A DNA stretch of 64,000 nucleotides. Source: Gautieria morchelliformis. Lineage: Eukaryota > Basidiomycota > Agaricomycetes > Gomphales > Gomphaceae. Both the position numbers and the translations under genes were made by a program. Positions within the stretch are counted from its first letter, which is position 1; each line of letters begins with the position of its first letter. Of this stretch, positions 1 through 10,883 are shown piece by piece. A model generated the notes under the pieces. That model was not told the DNA's origin and ran no database searches. It saw only the letters and a list, made by a program, of their open reading frames with translations. The stretch covers positions 124,001 to 188,000 of the forward strand of contig WHVA01000123.1 in NCBI GenBank assembly GCA_015179125.1. The letters run 5' to 3'.

Positions 1-2143
1 TTGGCTGTTCTAGGGCGAATGTCTTCATGCCCGTGGCCCACGTGAACTCAGGGGAGATCAACACCCCTTCGCTCCCACTGTCGAGGAGACAGTGGGCCTT
101 CACGCCATTGATTTCCCAGTACCCCGAGAGGGTACGGTTCTCATGTCGCGGTCGTGCGGGGCGCAATCGCTGCTTGCTCCGATGGTGGTACATCGGCTCG
201 GCCGCCTTGTCAGGGGTGGCCGCTGTGCGAGCTGCCATTACTTTGGTGGTCCCTTCGCTGTCCGGCGCAACCCTAATCGCGCTAGATCTGTAAGCAGTCT
301 GGTTGTCCGCTGTGTCCTCGTCCCAGTCGTAATACTGGGATGGCTCGGGCTCCCATTCGTCTGCGGGAGCCTCTGCTTCTCCCTGATCCTCATCGTTTTG
401 AAGCTCACCCTCCCCCTCTTCATCGATTTGTGGAAGAGGGGTGTGGTCGGGATCCGTGTCTGGATCCTCGTCATCGCCGTGTCTTGCAGTGGCTGTCCGT
501 AGGCCGGACTTGAGCCGTGGACACTCAGCTTTCCTGTGCCCTGGCTGGCCACATTCAAAACATGTGATACTGCTCGGAGCACTGCCGGGTCGATCTGGTG
601 GTCTACCTGCTGGCTTCGGGGGGAATCTCGGCTTCGACGAGCTTCCCGATGCCTGAGGCTGTTTCCTCTCAGGTGGCCGTCCCGCCGGGGAAGGACGGGG
701 CGGCAGTGGACGTTGGGACATCCCGCTCCTCTGGAAGGGGGCAGGCCTGCTCGGGCCTGCCTGCGACGCCAGTTTGCTCTGTTCAAACCATGACGCCGTG
801 GCCGTTGCGGCCGCGCTCTCTGCCTGACACATCCCCATGTTGTAGTGGGATGCTTCCTCGATCATGCGGGCGGCTTCAAAGAGCTGCTTGATGGAGCTGC
901 TTTCGGCGTTGTAGCCCTTCTTGAGGACCTCGTTGCGCAGTGTTTCGCGCAATGCGGATACAAACCGTCTCCGGAACGTATAGTCGTCGGGCAGCTGTAT
1001 CATGCGAGCTGCATACTTTGTGAGATTGTTCAGCATTTCCTGAATGGTCTTCGTGCCCTGCATGACCGCGTCGAACAAATTCGACGCGTGCTGGTATGTC
1101 AGGGTGTGCAGGAACCGCTTCTGCAGGCCCTGCATTACCGTCTCTAAGGTCCAATCGCGGACCTGGCGGTCGAAATGTTCGACGTTTCGAAGAAACCATT
1201 CTTGGGCCTCGCCCGTGAGGCGAGTGCCCACGTACCTGACCTGCATATCAATGCTGGTCGGTCCCAACAGGCAGTTCATCTTGAGCCATCTCAAGATTGC
1301 TGCGACGAAGACCTCGAACTCTTCAAGGTCTGACCCTCCTGCGTATGGCTCGGGATGGGCCAGCTTTACACTGGCCTTTGCCAGCGCGGACCTTTCAGGG
1401 TCTGTGCCTATGGCGTCGGCCATCGCGACGTGTATCATTCGTGTAATACCGTTGTATGGCTCTTGCGCGCTTTCTGGCTGGTCCGGTATGCCCTGGCCCT
1501 CGGTTGGGGCCATGGATCGGTCACGCAGCTGTGACATCGCGCGGGCCATGTCTGTGTAGGCTCTTATCAGGACTGGGGCCGGGTCTGGCTCTGGTCCGGG
1601 CGCCTCAGGTGCATGGGTCTCTGGCGGGGGTGCGTGACATGTGTCACCCGTCAGTCCAGCGTTGTGCAGGCACAGCCTGCTATTGTAGGCTGCACGCGCT
1701 TGTCGTGCATCCTGTATGGCGCGCGTGAGCAGTTCGTCTGGCTGCCAGTCAGTGTGGCCTTGTGCCACAGCGGCTGCAGCGTTCTGCGCTAACAGCTCGA
1801 GAGCCCGTGTGTGGCGACGCGCCACACTGGCTTCCTTTCTTTGCCAGTGCTCGGCCTTGAGCTCCAGGCTCTCCGTTGTGGTCTCAGAGTCAGGCTCTGA
1901 GACAACTTGTTCCCTGACGATCTGTTGGATCATCTTGCGACTGCTCGTTGGCGCTGCCGGCTCCGCGTGCGGTTCACTTCTGAATCGTACGTCTTGTTCA
2001 ACAGGGGCAGCCGGCGGCGGTATGCGTCGTCGGTCCTGCTCCTGTCGTCGTTGTCCATCAGGGGGGCCAGTTTGGTTGCTCGCTGCAGCGCGGGGTGCGC
2101 TTGAGAGTGTACTTTGATATAGGAAATGCTCCACAGGCTGCAT
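1..2143 (-). CDS. Ty3/gypsy retrotransposon Gag-protease polyprotein, cut by the left edge
   Basis: One frame stays open for 714 codons from the ATG at 2143 to the window edge; the next in-frame stop upstream is at 2189-2191. Order seen: a charged, Pro/Glu-rich N-terminus; a Gag capsid-like region (about residues 235-440, with GEAQEWFLRNVEHF); a Pro/Ser linker; one CCHC knuckle, CFECGQPGHRKAEC, with its first Cys at residue 528; an acidic Asp/Glu stretch; and an aspartic-protease start, CLLDSGSEGVLIS, with the catalytic DSG at about residue 688. RT, RNase H and integrase should follow outside the window. No stop or frameshift is visible, so this copy may be young. Its 5' LTR is not recognisable: the DNA just to the right belongs to a different, broken gypsy copy. 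Confidence 0.88.
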   Translation of the reverse strand, partial: MQPVEHFLYQSTLSSAPRAAASNQTGPPDGQRRQEQDRRRIPPPAAPVEQDVRFRSEPHAEPAAPTSSRKMIQQIVREQVVSEPDSETTTESLELKAEHWQRKEASVARRHTRALELLAQNAAAAVAQGHTDWQPDELLTRAIQDARQARAAYNSRLCLHNAGLTGDTCHAPPPETHAPEAPGPEPDPAPVLIRAYTDMARAMSQLRDRSMAPTEGQGIPDQPESAQEPYNGITRMIHVAMADAIGTDPERSALAKASVKLAHPEPYAGGSDLEEFEVFVAAILRWLKMNCLLGPTSIDMQVRYVGTRLTGEAQEWFLRNVEHFDRQVRDWTLETVMQGLQKRFLHTLTYQHASNLFDAVMQGTKTIQEMLNNLTKYAARMIQLPDDYTFRRRFVSALRETLRNEVLKKGYNAESSSIKQLFEAARMIEEASHYNMGMCQAESAAATATASWFEQSKLASQAGPSRPAPFQRSGMSQRPLPPRPSPAGRPPERKQPQASGSSSKPRFPPKPAGRPPDRPGSAPSSITCFECGQPGHRKAECPRLKSGLRTATARHGDDEDPDTDPDHTPLPQIDEEGEGELQNDEDQGEAEAPADEWEPEPSQYYDWDEDTADNQTAYRSSAIRVAPDSEGTTKVMAARTAATPDKAAEPMYHHRSKQRLRPARPRHENRTLSGYWEINGVKAHCLLDSGSEGVLISPEFTWATGMKTFALEQP

Positions 2144-2453
2144 ACAGCTGTGGAGAAGGAACAGAGATGTGGATAGTGATCCTGTTGATCACCATCCAAG
2201 TGGGAACCTGGAAATAGCATACAAAGCTCCTGTCTACATGAAACATAGCTCGTAATCAGTGAAGCTAGTCAGGGGAATAGAATAGAAAACAAAATATGTC
2301 ATGCCCTGTGTACTGCATGCATACATGCACTTCGCAAGGGAATTGCCACCCTTGTACCTCTCTCCTGAGGTAGCCAGCCACATTGTAAGTCCATATATGG
2401 GACTGTAACCTGTAATATCCATCATGTCCGATGGCCCTGTATGGAGCTACTAG
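2144..2453. other. Spacer between two gypsy copies
   Basis: About 310 bp with no supported gene. It lies between the start of the intact-looking gag frame and the LTR of the next element. It should hold the leader of the left element, but I could not recognise an LTR end or primer-binding site in it. Confidence 0.4.
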
Positions 2454-2847
2454 TGTAAGGGCAACCCTAGCTAGCTGTGGAGATCACACTACCACACAAC
2501 TGACAAGGGGAAATCCAAAGAGAAAAGTCTAAGGACCCCCAATGTCAGTGAGCCTATATTATATTATGCTAGTCTGCAGCTAAGGCCAACACTTGGCACT
2601 CGCCATCAACCCTGCATTCCCCTGACCTCCCTGACCCTTGACCAACCCTTGATGCCACATACTATGCTAGTCGCTTGACTTCCGACACTGTTCCAAGAGC
2701 GGAAGTCGGAGAATGGAGTGAAATTGGCAAATCACATAGAACTGGTGGAAGTTCTCCCAGAAGCAGAACCCTTTCCAAAAGCGGAGTTGGAAATCAAACT
2801 GGAACTCTGAGTGGTATCGGAGCTGGAAAACAGGGTGTCCCCAGACA
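2454..2847 (-). mobile_element. Gypsy-family LTR, 394 bp
   Basis: Ends are TGTAAGGGCAACC at left and CCCCAGACA at right, so read on the minus strand it is a TG...CA LTR. The purine-rich run on the minus strand just outside its right end (2848-2861) is a polypurine tract, and the integrase/chromodomain relic on the same strand follows it. Together these make this the 3' LTR of that broken element. Related LTRs lie at 7422, 12419 and 31936. This copy is shorter because it has one ACAAGGGGAAATCC block where the 490-bp copies have two. The 5-bp flanks (actag and tcacc) do not match, as expected when internal element DNA lies on one side. Confidence 0.8.
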
Positions 2848-2916
2848 TCACCCCCCCCCTCGTGTGCTGCATCCTCAAAGCACGGGACACGAGGGATTGA
2901 AAGGCTAGCGAACAGA

Positions 2917-4680
2917 TTCAATGAGGGGCACCAGGGTGTGTCCCGTAGAACTCTCAGAGTTTGTCTGGAGCAGAGACATCTTGCTCCGGGACCCACAAAT
3001 TTTCCTCATACCCATATCCTTCCCATGTCACGAGGAATTGGAGTTGTCCTCACATGAACTGGCTATCCAGGATCCGTTCCACCATATAATGCTCTTCCCC
3101 ATCTACAATTTCCGGCAGAGGTGGTGGATGAGCCCTCCAGCATGGAATTGGATCCTCCAGTGCCAGGAGCAACTTCACTATATTGAAGACGGGGTGGAGG
3201 TGGGACATGGAGTTCAGAAGTCGGAGACAGTATGTGTTTCGTCCGACCCTCCACATCACTGTGAAGGGCCCAAGGTAGCGGTGGGAAAGCTTCTGTGAAG
3301 GGCATGTGGTGCGGATGTCACTTGCATCCAAATATACCTTGTCTCCAACTTGGTACTCCGGGGTAGGAACCCAGCATTGGTTGTAGTACCTTGCCATGTC
3401 ATCTTTGGCCTTCACAAGGGCAGATTTGGCTTCCGAAAAGGTTGAGTCCATACGGTCTCGGAGCTCGTTGACTGTCTCCAGTCAGGACTCTGGCTGGCAT
3501 GGCTTGAAGCCCATCCGCAGGTGTCACCCAGAGTTGAGCATGAAGGGAGTCTGCTGCGTGGTGGAATGCACATGGTTGTTGAATTGGAATTCCACCAGCG
3601 GAAGTTTCTCATCCCAGTCATCCTGCCTCTCATTGACAAAGAGGTGGAGATATTGCTCTAGCTCCTGATTGACCCATTCCGTCTGTCCATCACCCTGCGG
3701 ATGGTATGCTGTGGTGGCAGCCAGCTTTATCCCAAGCAGGCGGTAGAGCTCCTGCGTCAGCTCCGTGACGAATTGCGGACCTCGGTCGGAAACAACTTGC
3801 TTTGGGAGCCCATGCAACTGCCAGACATGTGCCAGGAACAGGCGGGCTGCTCCGAGGGCCATGATCATTGTGTGCGTGGGAATGAAGTGGGACACCTTGT
3901 TTACTGAGTCCACGACATTCATGATTGCATCGTAGCTGTGAGAGTCTGGGAGTTCAACAATGAAGTCGACACTGATGGTGTCCCAGCAGGATTCCAGAAT
4001 TGGGAGTGGAACGAGCTCTCAGATGGGCAGATGCCACTGTGATTGGTCCAGAGGCAAAGGTTGCAGATCTTCATGTACTGTCCAATGTAGCAGGACATCT
4101 GAGGCCACCAGTAGTTCCAAGTGACTAACTCCAGCATCTCACTGCAGGCATATAAAAGTTTTCTTGTCTGAAAAACTGTTGAAAAAACTGTAAAGATTTT
4201 CCAAATATTTTTAGTGTTTTTTATGTAAAAAAAACTATAATAAAATTTTGTGTTTTTATTAAAATTTGTTGAGCAAGAAAATTGTAAAAAAATTCAAATT
4301 TTTTTTCAGGGTTTTTTATGGGTTTCTTTGTGTTTTCACAAAGAAATTTATAAAAAGACATAAAAAAACCCTGCAAAAAAACTTTAAACTTTTTTACAAT
4401 TTTCTTGCTCAACAATTCTAACAAAAACACACAATTTTGTTAAAGTTTTTTTTACATTAAAAACACAAAAAAAAATTGGATTATCTTTACAGTTTTTTGA
4501 ACAGTTTTTCAGACCAGAAAATCTTTATATGCCTCCAGTGTCTTCCACCTGCCAGCATGCCCTGTGACCTGGGTGTCATGGTGTTGGGACACAATGCGGC
4601 AGCAGAGGTCTGCCCCATCTGGAACATAGACCTTGCCCCTGAAGTGGAGCAGGATTCACTGGAGCTTGTCCTTTTTCAAG
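2917..4680 (-). pseudogene. Chromodomain gypsy integrase relic, split by a MITE
   Basis: Minus-strand frames give, in order: the N-terminal zinc-binding part of integrase (GKVYVPDGADLCCRIVSQHH, then HAGRWK); a break at 4140-4540 where a MITE is inserted; the continuation WNYWWPQMSCYIGQYM; the catalytic core (HGLPKQVVSDRGPQFVTELT, then AYHPQGDGQTEWVNQELE); a GPY/F-like module (SHRYLGPFTV); and a chromodomain (YMVERILDSQF, then [17 protein letters not shown]). Several in-frame stops and frame changes show it is dead. It ends about 70 bp from the LTR at 2454-2847. The RT that should precede it on this strand is absent: gag and RT lie next to it on the opposite strand. Confidence 0.85.
4140..4540. 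mobile_element. CACTG-ended foldback MITE, copy 1 (401 bp)
   Basis: Left end CACTGCAGGCATATAAA and right end TTTATATGCCTCCAGTG are inverted repeats. The AT-rich inside continues as two long complementary arms, so almost the whole element can fold into a hairpin. The flanks carry the 3-bp duplication TCT (4137-4139 and 4541-4543). It interrupts the integrase relic between the HAGRWK and the WNYWWPQ parts. The CACTG ends and 3-bp duplication fit a non-autonomous CACTA-superfamily element; that assignment is inference. A second copy lies at 13155-13544. Confidence 0.85.
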
Positions 4681-4942
4681 TTGGGCTGTGCAGCCCGCTT
4701 TGTGAACAAGGTGATCCAACACGAAGCAAAGGGCAAGGGCAACTACTTCCGGGACTGGGATGCCTTCGAAAAAACCTTTTCCAACCAATTCAGCCTGAAG
4801 AATGAGCAACTCACAGCCCTCATGAAGCTTGAAGGGACCAGCTGGTACCAGGTGGATCCTTGCTCAATGACAACAGTGATTGCTTCCAGGAGCTCATTGA
4901 CCTCCTGGAGTATGACTATGAGAAGACCATCATCATCAAATT
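4672..4942 (+). pseudogene. Gypsy gag relic, opposite orientation
   Basis: Plus-strand codons give CAARFVNKVIQHEAK, RDWDAFEKTFSNQF and LEGTSWYQ, then after a frame change CFQELIDLLEYDYEKT. This is the capsid region of chromovirus Gag. It breaks off in stops near 4940 and joins directly to RT, so the rest of gag, the protease and the start of RT (roughly 1 kb) are missing. It abuts the end of the minus-strand integrase relic. Confidence 0.75.
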
Positions 4943-4989
4943 CTGATGAGGACTAATCCAATGCTCCAGAACCAAGTTGCACTGCTTGG

Positions 4990-6107
4990 GGATGGAGCTC
5001 TGGATTTTGAACCAGGCTTTGAATGTGATCACAATCAAGAATCAGTATCCCATTCCACTCATTTCCAAACTGATCACACAACTCAGTGGTGGAAGGTACT
5101 TCACTAAGCTTGATGTCCGCTGGGGTTTCACCAATGTTTGGATCCATGAGGGAGATGAGTGGAAGGCCACATTCCACACCAACTGAGGACTCTTTGAGCC
5201 ACAGGTCATGTTCTTTGGCCTCACCAACAGTCCTGCCACGTTCCAGACGATAATGAATGACATCTTCCATGACATGATAGCAGAATGGGTCATCTGTGTC
5301 TACCTTGATGACATCCTCATCTTCACTAAAACACTGACAGAACATCGGAAGATCGTGCAGAGAGTGCTAGAATGGCTCCGGGAGTACAACCTGCGTCTCA
5401 AGCCGGAGAAGTGTGAATTTGAGCAGATGCGGATAGAGTATCTTGGGGTGATCATGTCGGAAGGAATGGTGGAGATGGATCCAGTGAAGGTTTCTGGAGT
5501 GTCGGAATGGCCTATGCCATGGAAAAAGAAAAAAGTCCAGTCCTTTGTCGGGTTCATCAATTTCTACCAGCGGTTCATCAAGGACTTCTCCTGCCATGCC
5601 TGTGCCCTCTTTGACCTCACCAAGAAGGACATTGGATGGTGGTTGGGGGAACCGGAACAGGCCTCCTTTGACAAACTCAAGGAGCTGATCACTTCTGCCC
5701 CAGTCCTGATCTTTCCCGATGACTCTTGCCCTTATTGAGTTGAAGTGGATTCTTCCGATGCAGCCACTGGAGCGGTCTTGTCACAGCAGTTGTCGGAGGA
5801 TGGTGGAAAGTGGCACCTGATTGCCTTCTTCTCCAAAAGCCTTAGTCCAGTGGAGTGGAACTATGAGAACCACAACAAGGAGATGCTGGCAATCATCCAA
5901 GCACTGGAGGAGTGGCAACACTTCCTCAAGGGTGCTCTGTGCCCGTTCGAGATCTGGACAGAACACAAGAACCTCAAGTACTTCTGCACACTGCACATCC
6001 AAGAAATTGAACTGACGACAAGCACGGTGGTCCCTACACCTGTCTCGGTTCAAAAATGCTGGAGATCAGGTGAGAATCTTACAATGGTCTCCCAAACTTT
6101 GCCATGA
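4990..6107 (+). pseudogene. Gypsy reverse transcriptase and RNase H relic
   Basis: RT starts at NVITIKNQYPIPLISKLI, followed by YFTKLDVRWGF, VMFFGLTNSPATFQT and the catalytic VCVYLDDILIFTKT (YLDD box). After RT come QSFVGFINFYQRFI and an RNase H region (VDSSDAATGAVLSQQ, NYENHNKEMLAII). In-frame stops at 5184-5186 and 5736-5738 break the frame. Integrase should follow on this strand but does not; it lies on the other strand at 2917-4680. Confidence 0.85.
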
Positions 6108-6564
6108 ACGCAACATCAGACACCTCCTGCAATGTGTATTGATGGGATTTAATAGGAAAATCCTTATGGCAATCGAAAGCAACCTCGGTGATGGGTGCCT
6201 GTAGGCCGTCTGCGTTTATTCATGCACGCGCAGAGTTGGCCAGAGGACCACTAGGAGCGAGTGCTTCGATATGGGAACTGGTGGAGAGGAATATGACGAA
6301 GAGGGGATATGTTCGGAAGGTATTGAAACACGAGCAGAGAATGTCGTAAAGATTCTTATTATCGGGGTTTGAGGGCGCCTTCCCTCGCGTGAGTGTACTG
6401 GCCTCGTCAAAATAGAACATTAACTTTACGTCAGACGTTGTGGCGGGTGAATCCACGAGGCTATCCATTTCTGATAGAAGCTTTCTGAGTTCTGCCTTCG
6501 CGGCTGCCTCCACCACGTCAAAGGGATCTTTGTATTTTTGAGGATTGTCTGGATGACTGTCCAC
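6075..6564 (-). pseudogene. Fragment of a repeated Agaricomycete protein with a YFDEA box
   Basis: The minus-strand frame from 6564 reads DPFDVVEAAAKAELRKLL, LMFYFDEAS, FVIFLSTSSHIEALAPS; after a frame change it continues LQAPITEVAFDCHKDF and FMAKFGRPL. From memory this order (a Walker B-like YFDEA strand, FLSTxS, LxAPS, then PITE.xFDC and FxxxFGRPL) is typical of a large gene family of unknown function that is copied many times in mushroom genomes and often lies among transposons. The N-terminus and C-terminus are missing and there is at least one frameshift. No function can be stated. Confidence 0.5.
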
Positions 6565-7421
6565 TATGCCAGCACCAGCATGAGCCTAAGCACGGACTTG
6601 ATGTATCAGCACAGAAGTGGAAGTGGAGACAATGCTGACATGACATTGCTCCACCCAAGCCTCTTTGCAATCTGCGCCCTTGAAGGAGTGACCACAGTTG
6701 GGGTGGAAGTGGAAATGCTCTGAGATATCTGGAGGAAGTACCGGAATGGAGAGAAGGAGGAATCGGTGGTGAAGGTGGTGGAGGAGCTGTGGAAAGGACA
6801 CTTGCGGGCAGTGCGGACAGCGGAGTGGTCAGAATGTGATGGAATCCGAGCCTGGTCGTTCAGAAAAGGTCCAACAATCATGAAGTAGTGTTGAACAACA
6901 TGCATCACTGCTCCTGATCTCTGTCAAAGTCCACTGGAGTTGCAGGTTTGACTTTTGCCAACTTCACAGACATCCTCTCTTTGGCTACTTCCACTCTTCC
7001 GATCTCCGTCTCATCCTGCATTGCATTTCCACCACTTTGTGGAATATCTAACTTAGACCTAACTTATATCTGTGTTCTTCTAATTTGTGATGCAATAATA
7101 ACAATCCAGATCCATGTACCTCTGCTATAGATCGTTTGTAAGGCTGTTTCAATCATGTCAGTCTTCATCTGGTTCCAGGTCAGCTCCTCTTCCATATTCC
7201 AAAGCCAATTGTCTGGATCCATGTCAGAAGTCAGAGAAGTATGGGACAGGATTTCCGGTGTTGTGAGCTCGGTGTAAGAAGAGGGGCTGTCATACACCAT
7301 GTGTGCGGAAGAGGTTGCGATCTCCAAGTCACTGTCTCCAATTCCAAATGCACCTATGGCGAGTGCAATGTGCAGTATGACCAGTACGACCACCGGTCCT
7401 CAGGTGGGGAGACTTTTCTGC
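6565..7421. other. Interior of the scrambled gypsy region, no clear gene
   Basis: Short frames occur on both strands but none shows a domain I recognise. The stretch lies between the RT/RNase H relic and an LTR of the same family, so it is probably the degraded leader or capsid part of the element plus foreign insertions such as the YFDEA-box fragment. Confidence 0.4.
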
Positions 7422-8130
7422 TGTAAGGGCAACCCTAGCTAGCTGTGGAGTTCACACTACCACACAACTGACAAGGGGAAATCCGAAGTACATGTTATTT
7501 TGTTATTTCATTGCCTTGCCAAAATGGGAAGGACTCTGAGGAGTCTGTGCATTGACTCGAGCGCAGGGAGTATAGGGAAAAGAACTTGAGACTGATAGTA
7601 AGGACACTGTTAACTCACTCAACCAGACTCAACATGTGAGTGAATGTGCTAAAACCAATGGATTGTTGTAGCTAAAGTCCTAGCTACTTATACATTGGGA
7701 AATGGGGTGAAACCCTATGGAACATTGGATTAGGAGTACATACATCACCAATGATGTCAATGATGATGCTGTGTGCCCCCCTAGGTGCCTAATCCATTGA
7801 TGATGTGGGAAATGTCTTCTGGAATCCAATAACAGTACATACATAAATGAACAGAATATACAAGAGAGGGGACTCTCACCTGACAAGGGGAAATCCAAAG
7901 AGGAAAGTCTAAGGACCCCCAATGCCAGCAAGGCTATATTATACTACATTAGTCTGCAGCCAGGGCCAACACTTGGCACTCTCCATCATCCCTGCATCCC
8001 CCTGACCTCCCTGACCCTTGACCAACCCTTGATGCCACATACTACACATCAGAAATGGAAGTGGAACTCAGGGTGGTGTCAGAACTGGTCGGGATGGTGT
8101 TGGAACTGGAAAACAGGGTGTCCCCTGACA
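7422..8130 (-). mobile_element. Gypsy-family LTR with about 340 bp inserted
   Basis: Ends TGTAAGGGCAACC and TGTCCCCTGACA match the other copies. The middle is expanded: between about 7492 and 7838 there is sequence not found in the 490-bp copies. It is placed between the two ACAAGGGGAAATCC blocks. The 5-bp flanks (tctgc and ggcag) differ. It could be the 5' LTR of the scrambled element to its left or an unrelated decayed copy. Confidence 0.75.
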
Positions 8131-10145
8131 GGCAGTGCTTTGGATTCTTGAAATGACTTACTTCCAGATGAGAGGTATGTTCTCCCACCTGTCATGAGTT
8201 CTCCAAATCAAACACACACATCAGACTAGAACTATTCTCCAGCTCTGAAATTGCACCAGGTGGGACTATGTCATAGGGACCTCAAGCCATGGAATGTACT
8301 ACATTCCATCACTGGCCAGCTGAAACTGGTTGATCTGAGTGAGGCGGCATCAGAACACAAATGTTGTGGGACAGTAATAAGTTCATCCTGGCCAGTTCTC
8401 TTCGTTCTTTGAGTTGACTGTTTGAATATAAAGTGTCATCAGTCACACCTCTTAGACTGTTCCGAACTAATTCAGCTCCGACACGCACTGGATCTGGTTG
8501 ATAGACCTGTTGGCAGAGATTACAATGAACGCTGGATAGTTCTGTTCAAGTTTAAAAGAATACATACAGTTATTGTTGCTGAAACGAAACAACACCACTG
8601 AAATGTGACCAACGAGTCAGGGATTGCATCTAGGTGCGGAAGCTCAGGCCGATGTTCACCGTTGGTTCGTGGGGCAAGGACAACAAAACACAACAAATAG
8701 ATCGGAGAGATCGTCAGATGGCGGCGACTGTTTGGAAAAGGCTGACCAGGGGGCTTTCGCGTGTTCTGCAAGCAAATGGGCCAAAAGGAGTGCGCTTGCT
8801 CTGGAGATGGAAGACAATGGAATGAATGAGAAGCCAGAAAACCAGGCAGACTCTTGCACAAGCTTCAGTGATGTGGTTTCCAAGCCCGCTCGCGTTGACG
8901 GGTCGCTGCGTAGAATTAACGTGGGCAACGATGCATTCTTCTCTCGCTTTTGACTGCATCCAGCTTGTGCACCTTTTCCTGGATCTACAGGCATAACTGG
9001 AGGGTCAAAGTGAGGGCGCAACAGAGCAATTCCGCGTGACCATGTAAGGTGATGATAATAACTCGGAGACATCTGAAGCAAAAACCACCCCAGCCGGGCC
9101 CAGCTGAGATTCCCGTGATATATGCGTAAAAATGGTAGCCCGGGGAGAGGATCAGGCTTGAAGAGGGAGTATACAGGGACATTTGGCTGCGCCAGGGAAG
9201 GCGCCGCAGCCAGAAAAGCAGGTCAATTGGCTGTACAAAATACAATTTTATGAGTGACAAGCTAATGGGAGAAGACGAGACCTAGCTTTACATATGGCAA
9301 TAATAAACCCAGTGGGAGAAAGCGTTGCCACGCAGGGATAGACTGGGTCGGAGGATAAAAGCACGACTAAAAAGATCTATGCGAAGGTCAGCGCGAGCGC
9401 GGGCCAGCGAGCCAAGGCGAGGAGGATACAGTATGCGAAGCTGAGGGTGCACTGCAAGCGAGGTGAGCGACATCACTAGGTAGCACAGGGTGAGACCAAC
9501 GCGGAAAACACGTGCAGCAGCTGCAGAAGAGCGAGGAGAAGAGCGAAGAGTTTGCGCGAGACCCTGTGCCACTTAGGCGAGTGAAAGTTCAGCGGAACCT
9601 CAGCGTAGGGATAAAGCATACCCAGGTCAACGTCAGGGGAATACGCGGGATACAGAGGGAAACGAGGTTGAAATCGACGCGGTCTACTAGTAATCACGTG
9701 CCATAAACAGAATTGCAGCGGTAGCCTGAGCGATGGTGCAGATAAACGACCAGGTTAAGTATATAACAATAGGCAAAGCGCACATATTTACAGTAACCAC
9801 ATTTCGCATTTTGAGCGTGGCGGCTTATGGACACGGTACACTTGAAGTGGTTATGTAAAAATAGCACAAAAAAGAGTGGACTCCTGAAAGCATCGATGTC
9901 GGTATCCCATTACGCAGCGGATACCACTGGAGCTATATATACTGACGTAACCCAGAGTGCGATTCACTTCAAAGCGGCTCTGCATGCGTACACCGTGAGG
10001 CGAACTTAGGCGGTGAATCGTTCTCGAGTCGTTTCGCTTCTAAAGCTTACTATCACGACTCAGAAGACAATAGGAACTTGGCTGGTTACAGAAATGAAAC
10101 TATTTCGGCTGACACACTGTTTCTTATATACCAAGCCCTATATAA
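8131..10145. other. 2 kb without a supported gene; possible terminal relic of a Ngaro-like element
   Basis: No frame has a recognisable domain. From about 9370 to 9600 the sequence resembles the A repeats of the Ngaro-like element at 29974-30373, with shared blocks such as GCGAGCGCGG, GCGAGC and AAGTTCAGCGGAAC. A GGCGCCGC block near 9198 resembles part of its B repeat. The likeness is patchy, so I treat it as a hint of an old related element. Confidence 0.3.
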
Positions 10146-10883
10146 TCACTTGAAGAATAAAAGACCCATAAAATTCCTGGAATCAGTGCGAGTTTGTACG
10201 CTGTTCTCCCGCATACGTCGCTTTTTTTCCAGGAAAAGAAAGGAAACGATACATGTATCCGCTATTTCTCGCGCACGGGCTGTCAAGTGGAAAGTTGCGG
10301 GGATGGAGGTATCGTTCGCGCGATCAACGTGAGCCTTGCAAAATGCCGCGATGGGACCACCGGGGGTGTCAACGGCGTAAAGCTATCGAATTGGTAAGTC
10401 GACCCGGTGTGCAAGAAGAGCTTCGATTAGTCTCGCCCGCTCACCTCCATGTTAAGTCCCGCAGCTACATTCCTCCATTGATATTTCCTTCCTTGCTCAT
10501 CACGGAACGACACGGGGCTGATAAAGCATGGTGAATAGTTTGGAGCACTCTAGGGCGTTCGAACTGACATACCTCAGTGGCAGTAATCCCGGCCTCATCC
10601 AACTATTCAGCGAAACAGAGGGCTTATCGCCAATGGTAACCTTGTCTGGGAACGACTCTCTCCACTCCAGGCTTGCGATTACGTCTTCTTCGCTGTTCCT
10701 CACTATGGTTATCGTTTTGGAGCTTGAGACGTGCGTTTCAACTTTATATGCAGGTCTCGAGTACTCCGATGACAAGTCGACGAGACTCGTGTTCAAGGGA
10801 TTATCATTGGTAAGCGTGTATGTTAGTACGGCTGTGGGTGATGACACTAGGGTTACTTCGCTGGTGGATGTGAGGGAAGCCAT
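10146..10883 (-). CDS. DUF6593-domain protein, 206 aa, three exons
   Basis: Exons: 10573-10883, 10445-10517, 10146-10382. The introns are 55 and 62 nt with GTATG...CAG and GTGAG...TAG borders, and the summed length is 207 codons with the stop. The protein has the usual DUF6593 order: NPLNTSLVDL near the N-terminus, SSKTITIVR, VIASLEW and PDKVTIGD in the first half, SFRDEQGRKYQWR in exon 2, and a C-terminal ending near CIVSFLFLEKKRRMRE. The family is very common in mushroom-forming fungi and has no known function; I see no signal peptide or membrane helix. It is complete and uninterrupted although it lies inside a transposon-rich stretch. Confidence 0.85.

Noticed and set aside
8624..8953. Frame of 109 codons in the 8-9 kb stretch
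   Set aside because: Overlaps several frames of equal length on both strands and shows no motif or splice pattern.
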